In this document: piece after piece, positions 9,620-18,895 of the stretch | How the letters are laid out: the number at the start of each line of letters is the position of its first letter | How positions within the stretch are numbered: position 1 is the first letter of the stretch | Assembly (NCBI RefSeq): GCF_001544875.2 | Contig: NZ_FCOA02000003.1 | Coordinates: forward strand, 124,001-188,000 | Reading direction: 5' to 3' | DNA length: 64,000 nt | Source: Caballeronia hypogeia | GTDB taxonomy: Bacteria > Pseudomonadota > Gammaproteobacteria > Burkholderiales > Burkholderiaceae | Notes under the pieces: generated by a model | Told to the model about the DNA's origin: nothing | The model's input: the letters and a program-made list of their open reading frames with translations, nothing else | Database searches by the model: none | Translations under genes and position numbers: made by a program

Positions 9620-10198
9620 TCAGCGTTTGAGCCGTTCGAGCAGCGTCGCTTTCACGCCGGGCCACTCGTCGTCGATGATCGAAAAGCGCACTGAATTGCG
9701 CTTGCGGCCGTCAGGCATGATCCGTTCGTGCCGCACGATGCCTTCCTGCGTCGCGCCGATGCGCAGTATCGCCGCGCGAGATTTTTCGTTGAGCTCGTCG
9801 GTGGTGAATTGCACGCGCACGCATTGCATCGACTCGAACGCGTGCGCGAGCAGCAGATACTTCGCTTCGGTGTTGATGCCCGTGCGCTGCGTCGATGCCG
9901 CGAGCCACGTATGGCCGATCTCGAGCTTGCGGTTCACGCGGTCTATTTTCCAGAAGCGCGTGCTGCCAACGACCCGCCCGTCACCCGCCCGCGCGATCAC
10001 GAACGGCATGACCGTGCCCGCGTCGCGTCCGGCGAGCGCGGTGTCGATATAACGATCGACCGTGTCTTCGTTTGGCACGACGGTTACGCGCAGATTCCAG
10101 AGTTCGCCGTCGGCGGCGGCGTCGAGCAAGGCGGCGCGGTCTTCGCGTTGCAGCGGGCGAAGCAGCACGCGCTCGCCGGTGAGAGTCGGTTGGCTCAT
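9620..10198 (-). CDS. GNAT-family N-acetyltransferase (RimJ/RimL type)
   Basis: Protein of 192 aa in the Acetyltransf_3 group. It starts at MSQPTLTGERVLLRPLQRED; the 21 earlier residues of the open frame do not fit the family. The acetyl-CoA binding region is seen as the LEIGHTWLAASTQRTGINTEAKYLLLAHAF segment, given here as LEIGHTWLAA followed by GINTEAKYLLL. The VQFTTDELNEKSRAAILRIGA helix is typical of members acting on alpha-amino groups or small molecules. The substrate cannot be deduced. It sits 73 bp to codA on one side and 76 bp after kdpD on the other, at the place where kdpE is usually found. Confidence 0.85.
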   Translation of the reverse strand: MSQPTLTGERVLLRPLQREDRAALLDAAADGELWNLRVTVVPNEDTVDRYIDTALAGRDAGTVMPFVIARAGDGRVVGSTRFWKIDRVNRKLEIGHTWLAASTQRTGINTEAKYLLLAHAFESMQCVRVQFTTDELNEKSRAAILRIGATQEGIVRHERIMPDGRKRNSVRFSIIDDEWPGVKATLLERLKR

Positions 10199-10274
10199 CG
10201 TCGGTTTGCGGGTTTTGCTTGAGCCGACATCATAAAGCGCGGCGCTTACACACGCCTGCACAAGGCGTCACCTT

Positions 10275-13064
10275 TCACGTCGCGCCCGTTCCATGCTCGG
10301 CCGCCTTCGATTCGAGTTCGTCGTCAGGCGGCACGTCTTGCGGCGGCGAATCGTTCGCGGGCAGCGTGAACCAGAAGCGCGCGCCGAGCACGCGAGCGTT
10401 CGCGTCCTCGCGATTCTCGACGCCGATCTGCCCGCCGTGCGCCTCGACGATCGCCCGGCAGATCGCGAGACCCAGCCCGATGCCCGGTTGCGCCGATTCC
10501 TTCTCGCCGCGCGTGAACTTGTCGAAGAGGCGGCTTTGCATGCCGGGCGGCACGCCGGGGCCTTCATCGTCGATGCACACGCGCACGAAGCGCGCATTGC
10601 CGTCGTGTTCCAGCGCGGCGCCGATCCGGATCGGCGTGTCGGGCGGCGTGTACTTCGCCGCGTTCTCGAGCAGGTTGGCGAAGAGACGCTCCATCAGCAC
10701 GGCGTCGAGTTGCAGCAGCGGAAGATCGGGCGGCACGCGCACCTGCACGGCGCGGCCCGCGAGCACGCGGCGCGAGGCGGCAAGCGCCGCGCCCACGGTT
10801 TCCTCGAGCATCGACCATTGACGATTCAGGCGAATCGCGCCCGCCTGCAGGCGCGCCATGTCGAGCAGATTCGTGACGAGCCCGCTCATGCGTAGCGCTT
10901 CCTCGTGGATCGCGTGAACCAGCTCGTGCGACGATTCCAAGTCGCCGCCAGCAATCCGCGCCTGCTCCTCCAGCACCGACGCAAAGCCGACGATCGACGT
11001 CAGCGGCGTGCGCAGATCGTGCGAGATGGCGGACAGAAGCGAATTGCGCAGCCGCTCCGACTCCATGTTGACGAGCGCGTCCTGCGCGATCTCGACGTAA
11101 TGCACGCGCTCGAGCGCGAGCGCGATCTGCGACGCGAAGGTTTCGATCATGCGGCGCTGCTCGGGCACCGCGAGTTCGGCTTCGCGTTCCGTTGCGAGCG
11201 CGAGCACGCCGCGCGTGCGCATGGGCGCCTTGAGCGGCAGATAGAGCGCCTGGCTCGCGGGCAGCGTTTCGGTGCCGCGGCCGGCGGGCTTCTGCTGGTC
11301 GTAGACCCATTGCGCGATATCGAGATCGAGGCGCGCGGCGTCGAGCGTCGTGTCGGGGTTCGGCTCGCCCACTTTCTGGCGCACTTTTTCGGCGGCGTCG
11401 GGCAGCAGCATCGCGACCTTCGCCTGAAATATTTCGGCGACGTGCCGCGTGCCGATCTCGATGATCTGCTCGGTCATCAGCGCGGCGGCGAGTTCCTTGG
11501 TCATCGCGTACATGGCGCCGGTGCGGCGTTCGCGTTGCGATGCGATACGCGCCTCGCGCCTGAGACTCGACGTCAGATGGCTGATCGTGAGCGAAGTCAG
11601 CAGCATCACGACGAAGGTCAGCAGATATTGCGTGTCCGTCACGGAGAACGACAGCTCGGGCGGCACGAAGAAGAAATCGAACGCGGCGACGGAGAGAAAC
11701 GACAGCATCACGCCCGGCCCGCGACCGAGCCGCACGGCGGCGAAGATCACGCCGAGCAGATAGAGCATGACGAGGTTCGTGATCGCGAACCGGTGCGCGG
11801 CGAGCATATCCGCGACGAGCGTGATGCCCGCGCCGATCGCGAGCGCCTGGAGATACGCGCGTGGCGATGAATGCACGCCGTCGCGCCAGGTGCCGAAGGC
11901 GTCCGCGAGCGTGCGGCGTGCGGCGTCGCGCGTGCCGGTTGCGACCAGCGTGACATCGATATCCGAGCCCTGGCGGATGATGCGTTCGCTCACGGGACGC
12001 TCGATCAGCCGGCGCCATCCGATGCCTGGCGTCGCGCCCGCCACGAGCTTCGACACGTTGCGCACGTGCGCGTAGTCGATGAGCGTCGCGGCGGCATCGG
12101 CGCCGTCGAGCGTGACGGTTTCCGCGCCGAGTTCGGAGGCGAGCTTGAGCGCATCGAGCGTGCGTTTTCGGATGTCGTCGGAGAGGCATTGCAGCTTCGG
12201 CGTTTCGACATAGACCGCGAGCCAGTCGGCCTTGAGCGCGGCGGCCAGGCGCGCAGCGGCGCGCACGAGCGTCGCGCTTTCCGGCCCTGGCCCGATGCAG
12301 GCGATCAGCCGCTCGCGCGCGCGCCAGATGCGTTCGATCGACTGATCGGCGCGGTATTCGCGCATTTGCGCATCGACTCGGTCGGCGGTGCGGCGCAGCG
12401 CGAGTTCGCGTAGCGCGATCAGATTGCCTTTGCGGAAGAAGTTGCGCACTGCGTGTTCTGCTTGCTGCGGCAGATAGACCTTGCCTTCGCGCAGGCGGTC
12501 GAGCAGCTCCTCGGGCGGCAGATCGACGAGCGTGACTTCATCGGCGAGGTCGAAGATGCGGTCGGGCACTGTCTCCCACACGCGGATGCCCGTGATGCGG
12601 CCGACGATGTCGTTCAGGCTTTCGAGATGCTGGACGTTGACGGTCGTGTAGACGTCGATGCCGGCGTCGAGCAGTTCCTGCACGTCCTGCCAGCGTTTCA
12701 TATGACGCGAGCCTTGCACGTTCGAATGCGCGAGCTCGTCGATGACGATGAGTTGAGGCTTTCTTTGCAGCGCGGCGTCGAGGTCGAACTCGGCGAGCAG
12801 CCGGTTGCGGTATTCGATGCGCGCGGGCGGAAGGATTTCGAGGCCTTCGAGCAGGGCCAGGGTTTCTTTCCGGCCATGCGTTTCGACTACGCCGATGGCC
12901 GTTTCCACGTCCTCGTCGCTGCGGCGGCGTGCGGCTTGCAGCATCGCGTAGGTCTTGCCTACGCCGGCGGAGGCGCCGAAGAATATCTTCAGCTTGCCGC
13001 GCTGGCGTTTTTCTTCCTCGCGGTGGAGTTTGTCGAGGAGTTCTTCGGGGGTTGGGCGGGGCAT
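10275..13064 (-). CDS. kdpD: KdpD osmosensitive K+ channel sensor histidine kinase
   Basis: Membrane sensor kinase of 929 aa controlling kdp expression in response to K+ limitation and turgor. Domains in order: cytosolic KdpD domain (about 20-230) with Walker A GASAGVGKT at 30-38 and a Walker B-like VIDELAHSN; a UspA-like domain (about 250-370); four closely packed membrane helices (DUF4118, about 395-500); a GAF-like segment (about 520-650); the HisKA box SAISHDLRTPLTSIVG; and an ATPase domain with GIGLGLAICRAIVEAHGG. It follows kdpC after 102 bp that contain a perfect hairpin. No response regulator follows: the next gene is an acetyltransferase. kdpE must be elsewhere or missing. Confidence 0.97.
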   Translation of the reverse strand: MPRPTPEELLDKLHREEEKRQRGKLKIFFGASAGVGKTYAMLQAARRRSDEDVETAIGVVETHGRKETLALLEGLEILPPARIEYRNRLLAEFDLDAALQRKPQLIVIDELAHSNVQGSRHMKRWQDVQELLDAGIDVYTTVNVQHLESLNDIVGRITGIRVWETVPDRIFDLADEVTLVDLPPEELLDRLREGKVYLPQQAEHAVRNFFRKGNLIALRELALRRTADRVDAQMREYRADQSIERIWRARERLIACIGPGPESATLVRAAARLAAALKADWLAVYVETPKLQCLSDDIRKRTLDALKLASELGAETVTLDGADAAATLIDYAHVRNVSKLVAGATPGIGWRRLIERPVSERIIRQGSDIDVTLVATGTRDAARRTLADAFGTWRDGVHSSPRAYLQALAIGAGITLVADMLAAHRFAITNLVMLYLLGVIFAAVRLGRGPGVMLSFLSVAAFDFFFVPPELSFSVTDTQYLLTFVVMLLTSLTISHLTSSLRREARIASQRERRTGAMYAMTKELAAALMTEQIIEIGTRHVAEIFQAKVAMLLPDAAEKVRQKVGEPNPDTTLDAARLDLDIAQWVYDQQKPAGRGTETLPASQALYLPLKAPMRTRGVLALATEREAELAVPEQRRMIETFASQIALALERVHYVEIAQDALVNMESERLRNSLLSAISHDLRTPLTSIVGFASVLEEQARIAGGDLESSHELVHAIHEEALRMSGLVTNLLDMARLQAGAIRLNRQWSMLEETVGAALAASRRVLAGRAVQVRVPPDLPLLQLDAVLMERLFANLLENAAKYTPPDTPIRIGAALEHDGNARFVRVCIDDEGPGVPPGMQSRLFDKFTRGEKESAQPGIGLGLAICRAIVEAHGGQIGVENREDANARVLGARFWFTLPANDSPPQDVPPDDELESKAAEHGTGAT

Positions 13065-13111
13065 GGTTTGGTTTCTGCTGGCGCTTGGTGGGTCCTATTG
13101 GGTGGGCTTTA

Positions 13112-13139
13112 CGTGAAATCCTGTGTTCAGGATTTCACG
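13112..13139 (-). repeat. Perfect 12-bp inverted repeat between kdpC and kdpD
   Basis: Arms CGTGAAATCCTG and CAGGATTTCACG match perfectly around a four-base loop. On the minus-strand mRNA no U-run follows, so it is not a standard intrinsic terminator. It lies in the only sizeable gap (102 bp) of the kdp operon, between the pump genes and the sensor gene. It could stabilise the kdpFABC message, act as a processing site, or reduce transcription into kdpD; these roles are inference. Confidence 0.8.
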
Positions 13140-13166
13140 AGAACCGAATCGATCGAACATCGAAGC

Positions 13167-13745
13167 CTAGCGCCCAACGATCTGATCCAAAGCCAAATTC
13201 AATTTAAGCACATTAACCCGAGGCTCTCCGAGCAAGCCGAACTGCCGTCCGGAGGTCGCCTGCGCGACGAGCGATTCAACATCGGGAATAGCCATCCCCC
13301 GAGCCTTGGCGACACGCTCCACCTGATAAGCCGCCGCCGCCGGACTAATCTCCGGATCGAGCCCGCTTCCGGAGGAAGTCACAAGGTCCACCGGCACCGC
13401 CGCCACATTCCCCGCGTCGGCATCATGCAGCGCCGTCAAACGCACTTTGACCTCATCCACGAGTGCGGGATTCGTCGGCCCGAGATTCGAGCCGCCCGAA
13501 TTGGCCGCGTTATACGGATTCGGCGTCGTCGCCGACAAGCGCCCCCAGAAATACCTCGGCGCATCGAACTGCTGACCGATGATCTCCGACCCGACCACAT
13601 GCCCATCTCGCTCGATCAAGCTCCCATTCGCCTGATGCGAAAACGCCGCCTGCCCGATGGCAGTGACAACCGCCGGATAAACCACACCAGTGACAACGGT
13701 CAACGCGACGAACAACACCAGCAACGGACGCAAAAAACTCTTCAT
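13167..13745 (-). CDS. kdpC: K+-transporting ATPase subunit C
   Basis: Subunit of the KdpFABC high-affinity K+ pump, 192 aa as expected. It has one N-terminal membrane helix (about 5-30, [17 protein letters not shown]) followed by a periplasmic domain. Family markers are [20 protein letters not shown], the [17 protein letters not shown] block, and near the C-terminus the VERVAKARG and [12 protein letters not shown] motifs. KdpC assists ATP and K+ handling by KdpB and KdpA. It starts five bases after the kdpB stop, so the two are tightly coupled. Confidence 0.97.
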   Translation of the reverse strand: MKSFLRPLLVLFVALTVVTGVVYPAVVTAIGQAAFSHQANGSLIERDGHVVGSEIIGQQFDAPRYFWGRLSATTPNPYNAANSGGSNLGPTNPALVDEVKVRLTALHDADAGNVAAVPVDLVTSSGSGLDPEISPAAAAYQVERVAKARGMAIPDVESLVAQATSGRQFGLLGEPRVNVLKLNLALDQIVGR

Positions 13746-13750
13746 GATGA

Positions 13751-15880
13751 TTAACTCCAGCCAAGCGCGGTAATAGCCATATCGATCAGCTTGATGAACG
13801 GAAACGGCAAAAGAATGCCGCCCAGCCCGTAAATCAGCAGGTTCCTGCGCAACAGCGACGCAGCGCCCAGCGCGCGATACTTCACGCCTTTCAGCGCCAG
13901 CGGAATCAGAAACACGATGATCAGCGCGTTGAAAATCACCGCCGACAGAATCGCCGACGAAGGCGACGCCAGATGCATCACGTCCAGCACGCGCAATTGC
14001 GGATAAGTCGTCGCGAACGCCGCCGGAATGATCGCGAAATACTTGGCGACATCGTTGGCGATGGAGAAGGTCGTCAGCGAGCCCCGCGTCATCAGCATCT
14101 GCTTGCCGATCTCGACGATCTCGATGAGCTTCGTCGGGTTCGAATCCAGATCGACCATGTTGCCCGCTTCCTTCGCGGCCTGCGTGCCCGTGTTCATCGC
14201 CACCGCAACGTCCGCCTGCGCGAGCGCGGGCGCGTCGTTGGTGCCGTCGCCGGTCATCGCCACCAGCCGCCCCTGCGCCTGATGCTCGCGGATCGTCGTG
14301 AGCTTCGCCTCGGGCGTCGCTTCGGCGAGGAAATCATCGACGCCAGCCTCCGCCGCGATCGCCGCCGCCGTGAGCCGGTTGTCGCCCGTCACCATCACCG
14401 TCTTGATGCCCATCTTGCGCAGCTCCGCGAAACGCTCGCGAATGCCGCCCTTCACGATGTCCTTCAGCTCGATCACCCCCAGCGCGCGCGTCGCTTCATT
14501 CACGCGTTCCGCGACCACCAGCGGTGTGCTGCCGCGACGCGCGATGTCATCGACCGCGTTTTGCACGTCCTGCGGAAAGCGCCCGCCGTGTTCCTCGACA
14601 TACTTCTTCACCGCTTGCGCCGCGCCCTTGCGAATCTCGCGATTGGGCAGATCCACGCCGCTCATGCGCGATTGCGCGGAGAACGCGAGGAAGTTCGCGC
14701 CCATCGTCGCCATGTCGCGCTCGCGAATGTTGAAGCGCTGCTTCGCCAGCACGACGATGCTGCGGCCTTCCGGCGTCTCGTCCGCAAGCGAAGCGAGTTG
14801 CGCCGCATCGGCCAGATCGCGTTCGGCGATGCCCGGCGCCGCCACGAACGACGACGCCTGACGATTGCCCAGCGTGATCGTGCCGGTCTTGTCGAGCAGC
14901 AAAACGTCGACGTCGCCCGCCGCTTCGACCGCGCGGCCCGAGGTCGCGATCACGTTCGCCTGCATCATGCGGCTCATGCCCGCAACGCCGATCGCGGACA
15001 GCAAGCCGCCGATGGTCGTCGGAATCAGACACACCAGAAGCGCGACGAGCGCGGTGATCGTGACGACATGGCCCTGCTTCGCCGCATCGACCGCGAACAT
15101 CGAGAACGGCAGCAGCGTGGCGGTGGCGAACAGCAGCACGAGCGTAAGCGCGACCAGGAGGATCGTCAGCGCGATCTCGTTGGGCGTCTTCTGACGCTTC
15201 GCGCCTTCGACCATCGCGATCATGCGGTCGAGAAACGCCTCGCCCGGATTCACCGACACGCGCATCACGATCCAGTCCGACAGCACCCGCGTGCCACCCG
15301 TCACCGACGAGAAATCGCCGCCCGACTCGCGAATCACCGGCGCGGATTCGCCCGTGATCGCGGATTCGTCGACGGATGCGACGCCGTCGATCACTTCGCC
15401 ATCGGCCGGAATCACGTCGCCCGCTTCGACGAGCACGACATCGTCGCGACGCAGATCGGTGGATGTCGTGATGCGGATCGGCGACTTCGGATGCGGCTCA
15501 TTGAGTTTCTTCGCCATCACGTTGTGCTTCGCCTGACGCAGCGACGCCGCCTGCGCCTTCGAACGCCCTTCCGCGAGCGCCTCCGCGAAGTTGGCGAAGA
15601 GCACCGTGAACCACAGCCACAGCGCAATCGCGAGGATGAAGCCCGCGGGGGCTTCGGCCTGGCCGGCGAGCGCGGCGATCCACAGCACCGTCGTCAGAAT
15701 GCTGCCGACGTAGACGCAGAACATCACTGGATTACGCAACTGCGTGCGCGGCGCGAGCTTCTTGAACGAGTCGATGATCGCGGGTCTGACGAGCGAGGGA
15801 TCGAACATCGAACGCGCCGCCGTGCGCGCCTGCCCGAGATTCTCCGGACGATGCAGCGGCGTTTGAGTTTGTTGAGTCAT
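13751..15880 (-). CDS. kdpB: K+-transporting P-type ATPase subunit B
   Basis: Catalytic P-type ATPase subunit of the Kdp pump, 709 aa. The phosphorylated aspartate is D330 in [13 protein letters not shown]. The actuator motif TGES is at 176-179, with the Ser that is an inhibitory phosphorylation site in E. coli KdpB. The nucleotide-binding region and the hinge motif [15 protein letters not shown] are intact. The short membrane part (helices near 55-100, 240-300 and at the C-terminus) matches KdpB rather than larger P-type pumps. It begins 13 bases after kdpA and ends five before kdpC. Confidence 0.98.
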   Translation of the reverse strand: MTQQTQTPLHRPENLGQARTAARSMFDPSLVRPAIIDSFKKLAPRTQLRNPVMFCVYVGSILTTVLWIAALAGQAEAPAGFILAIALWLWFTVLFANFAEALAEGRSKAQAASLRQAKHNVMAKKLNEPHPKSPIRITTSTDLRRDDVVLVEAGDVIPADGEVIDGVASVDESAITGESAPVIRESGGDFSSVTGGTRVLSDWIVMRVSVNPGEAFLDRMIAMVEGAKRQKTPNEIALTILLVALTLVLLFATATLLPFSMFAVDAAKQGHVVTITALVALLVCLIPTTIGGLLSAIGVAGMSRMMQANVIATSGRAVEAAGDVDVLLLDKTGTITLGNRQASSFVAAPGIAERDLADAAQLASLADETPEGRSIVVLAKQRFNIRERDMATMGANFLAFSAQSRMSGVDLPNREIRKGAAQAVKKYVEEHGGRFPQDVQNAVDDIARRGSTPLVVAERVNEATRALGVIELKDIVKGGIRERFAELRKMGIKTVMVTGDNRLTAAAIAAEAGVDDFLAEATPEAKLTTIREHQAQGRLVAMTGDGTNDAPALAQADVAVAMNTGTQAAKEAGNMVDLDSNPTKLIEIVEIGKQMLMTRGSLTTFSIANDVAKYFAIIPAAFATTYPQLRVLDVMHLASPSSAILSAVIFNALIIVFLIPLALKGVKYRALGAASLLRRNLLIYGLGGILLPFPFIKLIDMAITALGWS

Positions 15881-15893
15881 GCTGTCCTCGAAT

Positions 15894-17702
15894 TCAATGA
15901 GCCGCGATCATGCCGAGATGCTCGACGATCGGACCGAGCGCGAGCGCCGGCACATAAGTGAGCGCGCCGACGAGCAAAAGCGTGCCGAGCAGCAGCACCA
16001 CGAAAAGCGGTCCATGCGTGGGCAGCGTGCCGGCCGTGACGGCGAGGCGCTTCTTGGCGGCGAGCGAACCCGCGATGGCAAGCACCGGTATGAGCGAGCC
16101 GAAACGGCCGAACCACATCGCGATGCCGAGCATCGAGTTATAGAACGGCGTGTTCACCGAAAGGCCCGCGAACGCGCTGCCGTTGTTGTTGGCGGCGGAA
16201 CTGAACGCATAGAGGATCTCGGAGAAGCCGTGCGCGCCGGGATTCGCGATGCCCGCGGTGCCCGCCGTCGTCAGCACGGCGATCGACGTCCCCGCGAGAA
16301 CAAGCAAAGGCGTGAGCAGAATGACGATCGACACCATCTTCATCTCGAACGACTCGATCTTCTTGCCGACGTATTCGGGCGTGCGGCCGATCATCAGGCC
16401 CGCGACGAACACCGCGAGCAGCGCGAACGCGAGCATGCCGTAGAGACCCGAGCCGACGCCGCCGAAGATCACTTCGCCGAGCTGGATCAGCAGCAGCGGC
16501 ACGAGGCCGCCGAGCGGCGTCAGCGAATCGTGCATGTTGTTGACCGCGCCGCACGAAGCCGATGTTGTCGCGACCGTGAAGATGCCCGACTGCGCGATGC
16601 CGAAGCGGGTTTCCTTGCCCTCCATGTTGCCGCCCGCCTGCAATGCGGAGGCGTGGGTATCGACATGCTGCGACCTGAACACGGGATTGCCCGCCTGCTC
16701 CGCCGATATCTCGCCGACACACGCGACCGCGAACGCAATGGTCATCGCGGCGAGCACGGCGTAGCCCTGCCGCCCGTCGCCGACGGTGCGGCCGAACACC
16801 ACGCACAGCGCCGCGGGAATGATCAGCATCGCGAGCATCTGCATGAAGTTCGACAGGGGCGTCGGGTTCTCATACGGATGCGCGGAGTTCGCGTTGAAGA
16901 AGCCGCCGCCGTTGGTGCCCAGCATCTTGATCGCTTCCTGCGAGGCGACCGGGCCCATCGGCAGCGTTTGCTTGTCGGCTTTCACGTCCTGCATCACGGG
17001 ATTGCCCTTCGCATCCTTGATGGCGTTGCCTTGCGCGTCGGTCTTCGGCGTCTGATACGTCGTGGCTTGCAGCGTCGGCACGTCCTGATAGGCCTTGAAG
17101 TTCTGGATCGCGCCCTGGCTCACGAAGACCAGCGCGAACACGACGGCGAGCGGCGCGAGGACATACAGCGTCGTGCGCGTCAGATCAACCCAGAAGTTGC
17201 CGATGGTCTGCGCGCTATGCCGCTTGAAGCCGCGAATCAGCGCGATGACCACGGCGATGCCGGTCGCCGCCGAGAGGAAGTTCTGCACGGTGAGGCCGAG
17301 CATCTGCGCGAGATAGCCGAGCGCGCTTTCGCCGCCGTAGTCCTGCCAGTTCGTGTTGGTCACGAAGCTGACGGCGGTGTTGAACGCGGCATCGGGCGTC
17401 ATGCCGGCGAAGCCTTGCGGATTGGCGGGCAGCATGCCTTGCAGGCGCAGCAGCGCGTAAAGAAACAACGCGCCGAGCAGGTTGAAGAGCAGCACCGCGA
17501 GTGCGTAGTGCTTCCATGACATTTCGGCATCGGGATCGACACCGGCGATGCGATACAGCATCGCTTCGACCGGCCGCCCGACCTTGCGCACAACCACCGA
17601 AGTGCCGTCGAGCACGTTGCTCATGTAGCGCCCGAGCGGAATCGCGAGCGCGATGAGCACGACGATGAACATCGCCGTCTGCAGAAAAGTGTTGGCGTTC
17701 AT
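15894..17702 (-). CDS. kdpA: K+-transporting ATPase subunit A
   Basis: K+-selective channel-like subunit of KdpFABC, 602 aa, a little longer than the roughly 557-residue E. coli protein. It has about ten membrane helices. Selectivity-filter-like loops are seen as [54 protein letters not shown] and [17 protein letters not shown]. An insert of about 40 charged, Gln/Lys-rich residues around 205-245 accounts for the extra length. Its ATG overlaps the stop of kdpF as ATGA, so translation is coupled to the small subunit upstream. Confidence 0.98.
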   Translation of the reverse strand: MNANTFLQTAMFIVVLIALAIPLGRYMSNVLDGTSVVVRKVGRPVEAMLYRIAGVDPDAEMSWKHYALAVLLFNLLGALFLYALLRLQGMLPANPQGFAGMTPDAAFNTAVSFVTNTNWQDYGGESALGYLAQMLGLTVQNFLSAATGIAVVIALIRGFKRHSAQTIGNFWVDLTRTTLYVLAPLAVVFALVFVSQGAIQNFKAYQDVPTLQATTYQTPKTDAQGNAIKDAKGNPVMQDVKADKQTLPMGPVASQEAIKMLGTNGGGFFNANSAHPYENPTPLSNFMQMLAMLIIPAALCVVFGRTVGDGRQGYAVLAAMTIAFAVACVGEISAEQAGNPVFRSQHVDTHASALQAGGNMEGKETRFGIAQSGIFTVATTSASCGAVNNMHDSLTPLGGLVPLLLIQLGEVIFGGVGSGLYGMLAFALLAVFVAGLMIGRTPEYVGKKIESFEMKMVSIVILLTPLLVLAGTSIAVLTTAGTAGIANPGAHGFSEILYAFSSAANNNGSAFAGLSVNTPFYNSMLGIAMWFGRFGSLIPVLAIAGSLAAKKRLAVTAGTLPTHGPLFVVLLLGTLLLVGALTYVPALALGPIVEHLGMIAAH

Positions 17703-17794
17703 TCGAGATCCTCCGCACGAAGAAGCGCGTACACGAGGTAGACGAGAAGCAGCAGCGTAGCCGCCGCCGCGAGCAGCATCATCCAGTCGTTCAT
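17699..17794 (-). CDS. kdpF: K+-transporting ATPase subunit F
   Basis: Small membrane subunit of 31 aa with one hydrophobic helix and the KdpF ending [15 protein letters not shown], which resembles the YLVYALINAE ending of E. coli KdpF. It stabilises the KdpABC complex in known systems. Both ends overlap neighbours by ATGA: its start overlaps the stop of a 35-residue peptide and its stop overlaps the start of kdpA. Confidence 0.92.
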   Translation of the reverse strand: MNDWMMLLAAAATLLLLVYLVYALLRAEDLE

Positions 17795-17898
17795 GGGCGG
17801 CCTCCCGGCGCGCGGCGGCTCAGTCGCTCGCAGCCACGCGTGAGCGCCACGCAAAGCCCCCAGAAAAGGACGATGCCGGCGAGGTAAAGCAGGTCCAT
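17791..17898 (-). CDS. 35-aa single-helix membrane peptide, first gene of the kdp operon
   Basis: An uninterrupted frame of 35 codons starts at an ATG 11 bases after an AAGGGGAG-type ribosome binding site. It begins [20 protein letters not shown], one likely membrane helix, then turns basic ([13 protein letters not shown]). Its TGA overlaps the kdpF ATG, the same coupling used between kdpF and kdpA. I recall similar short hydrophobic frames ahead of kdpF in other proteobacteria but cannot name a studied family. It may be an extra small subunit, a regulator of pump assembly, or a leader that sets translation of kdpF. The function is unknown. Confidence 0.7.
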   Translation of the reverse strand: MDLLYLAGIVLFWGLCVALTRGCERLSRRAPGGRP

Positions 17899-18094
17899 TG
17901 TCTTGTTCTCCCCTTGTGCGATTCAGGACAAGGTGGAGTGTGGAGATTTGCGCGTAAAGGGCGGGAAAAGAGTGGCGGGCCGGATATAAAAATCGCGTAA
18001 ATGCGAGCAGCCGCCCGCGCGCGACGATGGTCGCGGCTCCGATAGAATCGAGCCTTCAGCGCACGGCTGCGCTCCACGAAGAACACAGGCTCGT

Positions 18095-18877
18095 ATGAAA
18101 ATCGCCACCTGGAACGTCAATTCCCTCAAAGTCCGCCAGCAGCACGTCATCGACTGGCTCGCGACCTCGCAGGTCGATGTCCTGTGTCTGCAAGAGCTGA
18201 AAATGCCGGACGAGAAATTCCCGCGCGCCGAGCTCGAAGCCGCCGGCTACAAAAGCTGGTTCGCGGGACAGAAGACGTACAACGGCGTCGGCATTCTGGT
18301 GCGGGCGGACGCCGGCCATGAAGTCGATGAAATCAACGTAGTGCGCAACATCCCCGGTTTCGAGGACTTGCAGCAGCGCGTGATCGCCGCGACGGTGAGC
18401 GGCGTGCGCATCATCTCGGCGTATTTCCCGAACGGACAGGCGCCCGGCTCCGAGAAATTCGCCTACAAGATGCGCTGGCTGGACGCGCTGCGCGAATGGC
18501 TGCGCGAGGACATGGCGCGGCATCCGAAGCTCGCGCTGTGCGGCGATTACAACATCGCGCCGGATGACCGCGACGTGCACGACCCGAAAGCGTGGGAAGG
18601 ACAGAATCTCGTGTCGCCGGAAGAGCGCGCGCACTTCGTGAAGCTCATCGAACTCGGTCTCACCGATGCCTTCCGCAAGTTCGAGCAGCCCGAAAAGCTC
18701 TTCACGTGGTGGGATTACCGGATGATGGCGTTTCGCCGCAACGCGGGGCTGCGCATCGATCACATCCTGTTGTCGGCGGAACTCGCGGCGGCCTGCACCG
18801 CATGCGAAGTCGACAAGGTGCCGCGCAAATGGGATCAGCCGTCCGATCACACGCCGGTGACGGTGACCATCGGCTGA
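18095..18877 (+). CDS. xthA: Exodeoxyribonuclease III
   Basis: Mg2+-dependent AP endonuclease and 3'-5' exonuclease acting in base excision repair, 260 aa. The exonuclease-endonuclease-phosphatase fold motifs are intact: MKIATWNVNSLKVR at the start, LQELKMPDEKFP with the metal-binding Glu, LCGDYNIAPDDRDVHDP, FTWWDYR and the final SDHTPVTVTI with catalytic Asp-His. It starts divergently from the kdp operon with a 196-bp gap; a TAGAAT -10-like hexamer lies at 18043-18048 in front of it. It converges with ntrC, leaving 18 bp and no clear terminator. Confidence 0.96.
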   Translation: MKIATWNVNSLKVRQQHVIDWLATSQVDVLCLQELKMPDEKFPRAELEAAGYKSWFAGQKTYNGVGILVRADAGHEVDEINVVRNIPGFEDLQQRVIAATVSGVRIISAYFPNGQAPGSEKFAYKMRWLDALREWLREDMARHPKLALCGDYNIAPDDRDVHDPKAWEGQNLVSPEERAHFVKLIELGLTDAFRKFEQPEKLFTWWDYRMMAFRRNAGLRIDHILLSAELAAACTACEVDKVPRKWDQPSDHTPVTVTIG

Positions 18878-18895
18878 GCCCGGTGCTTCAGAACA

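Noticed and set aside
13973..15961. Long open frame antisense to kdpB
   Set aside because: It mirrors kdpB codon by codon, is Arg/His/Asp-rich, and has no domain; typical shadow in a high-GC genome.
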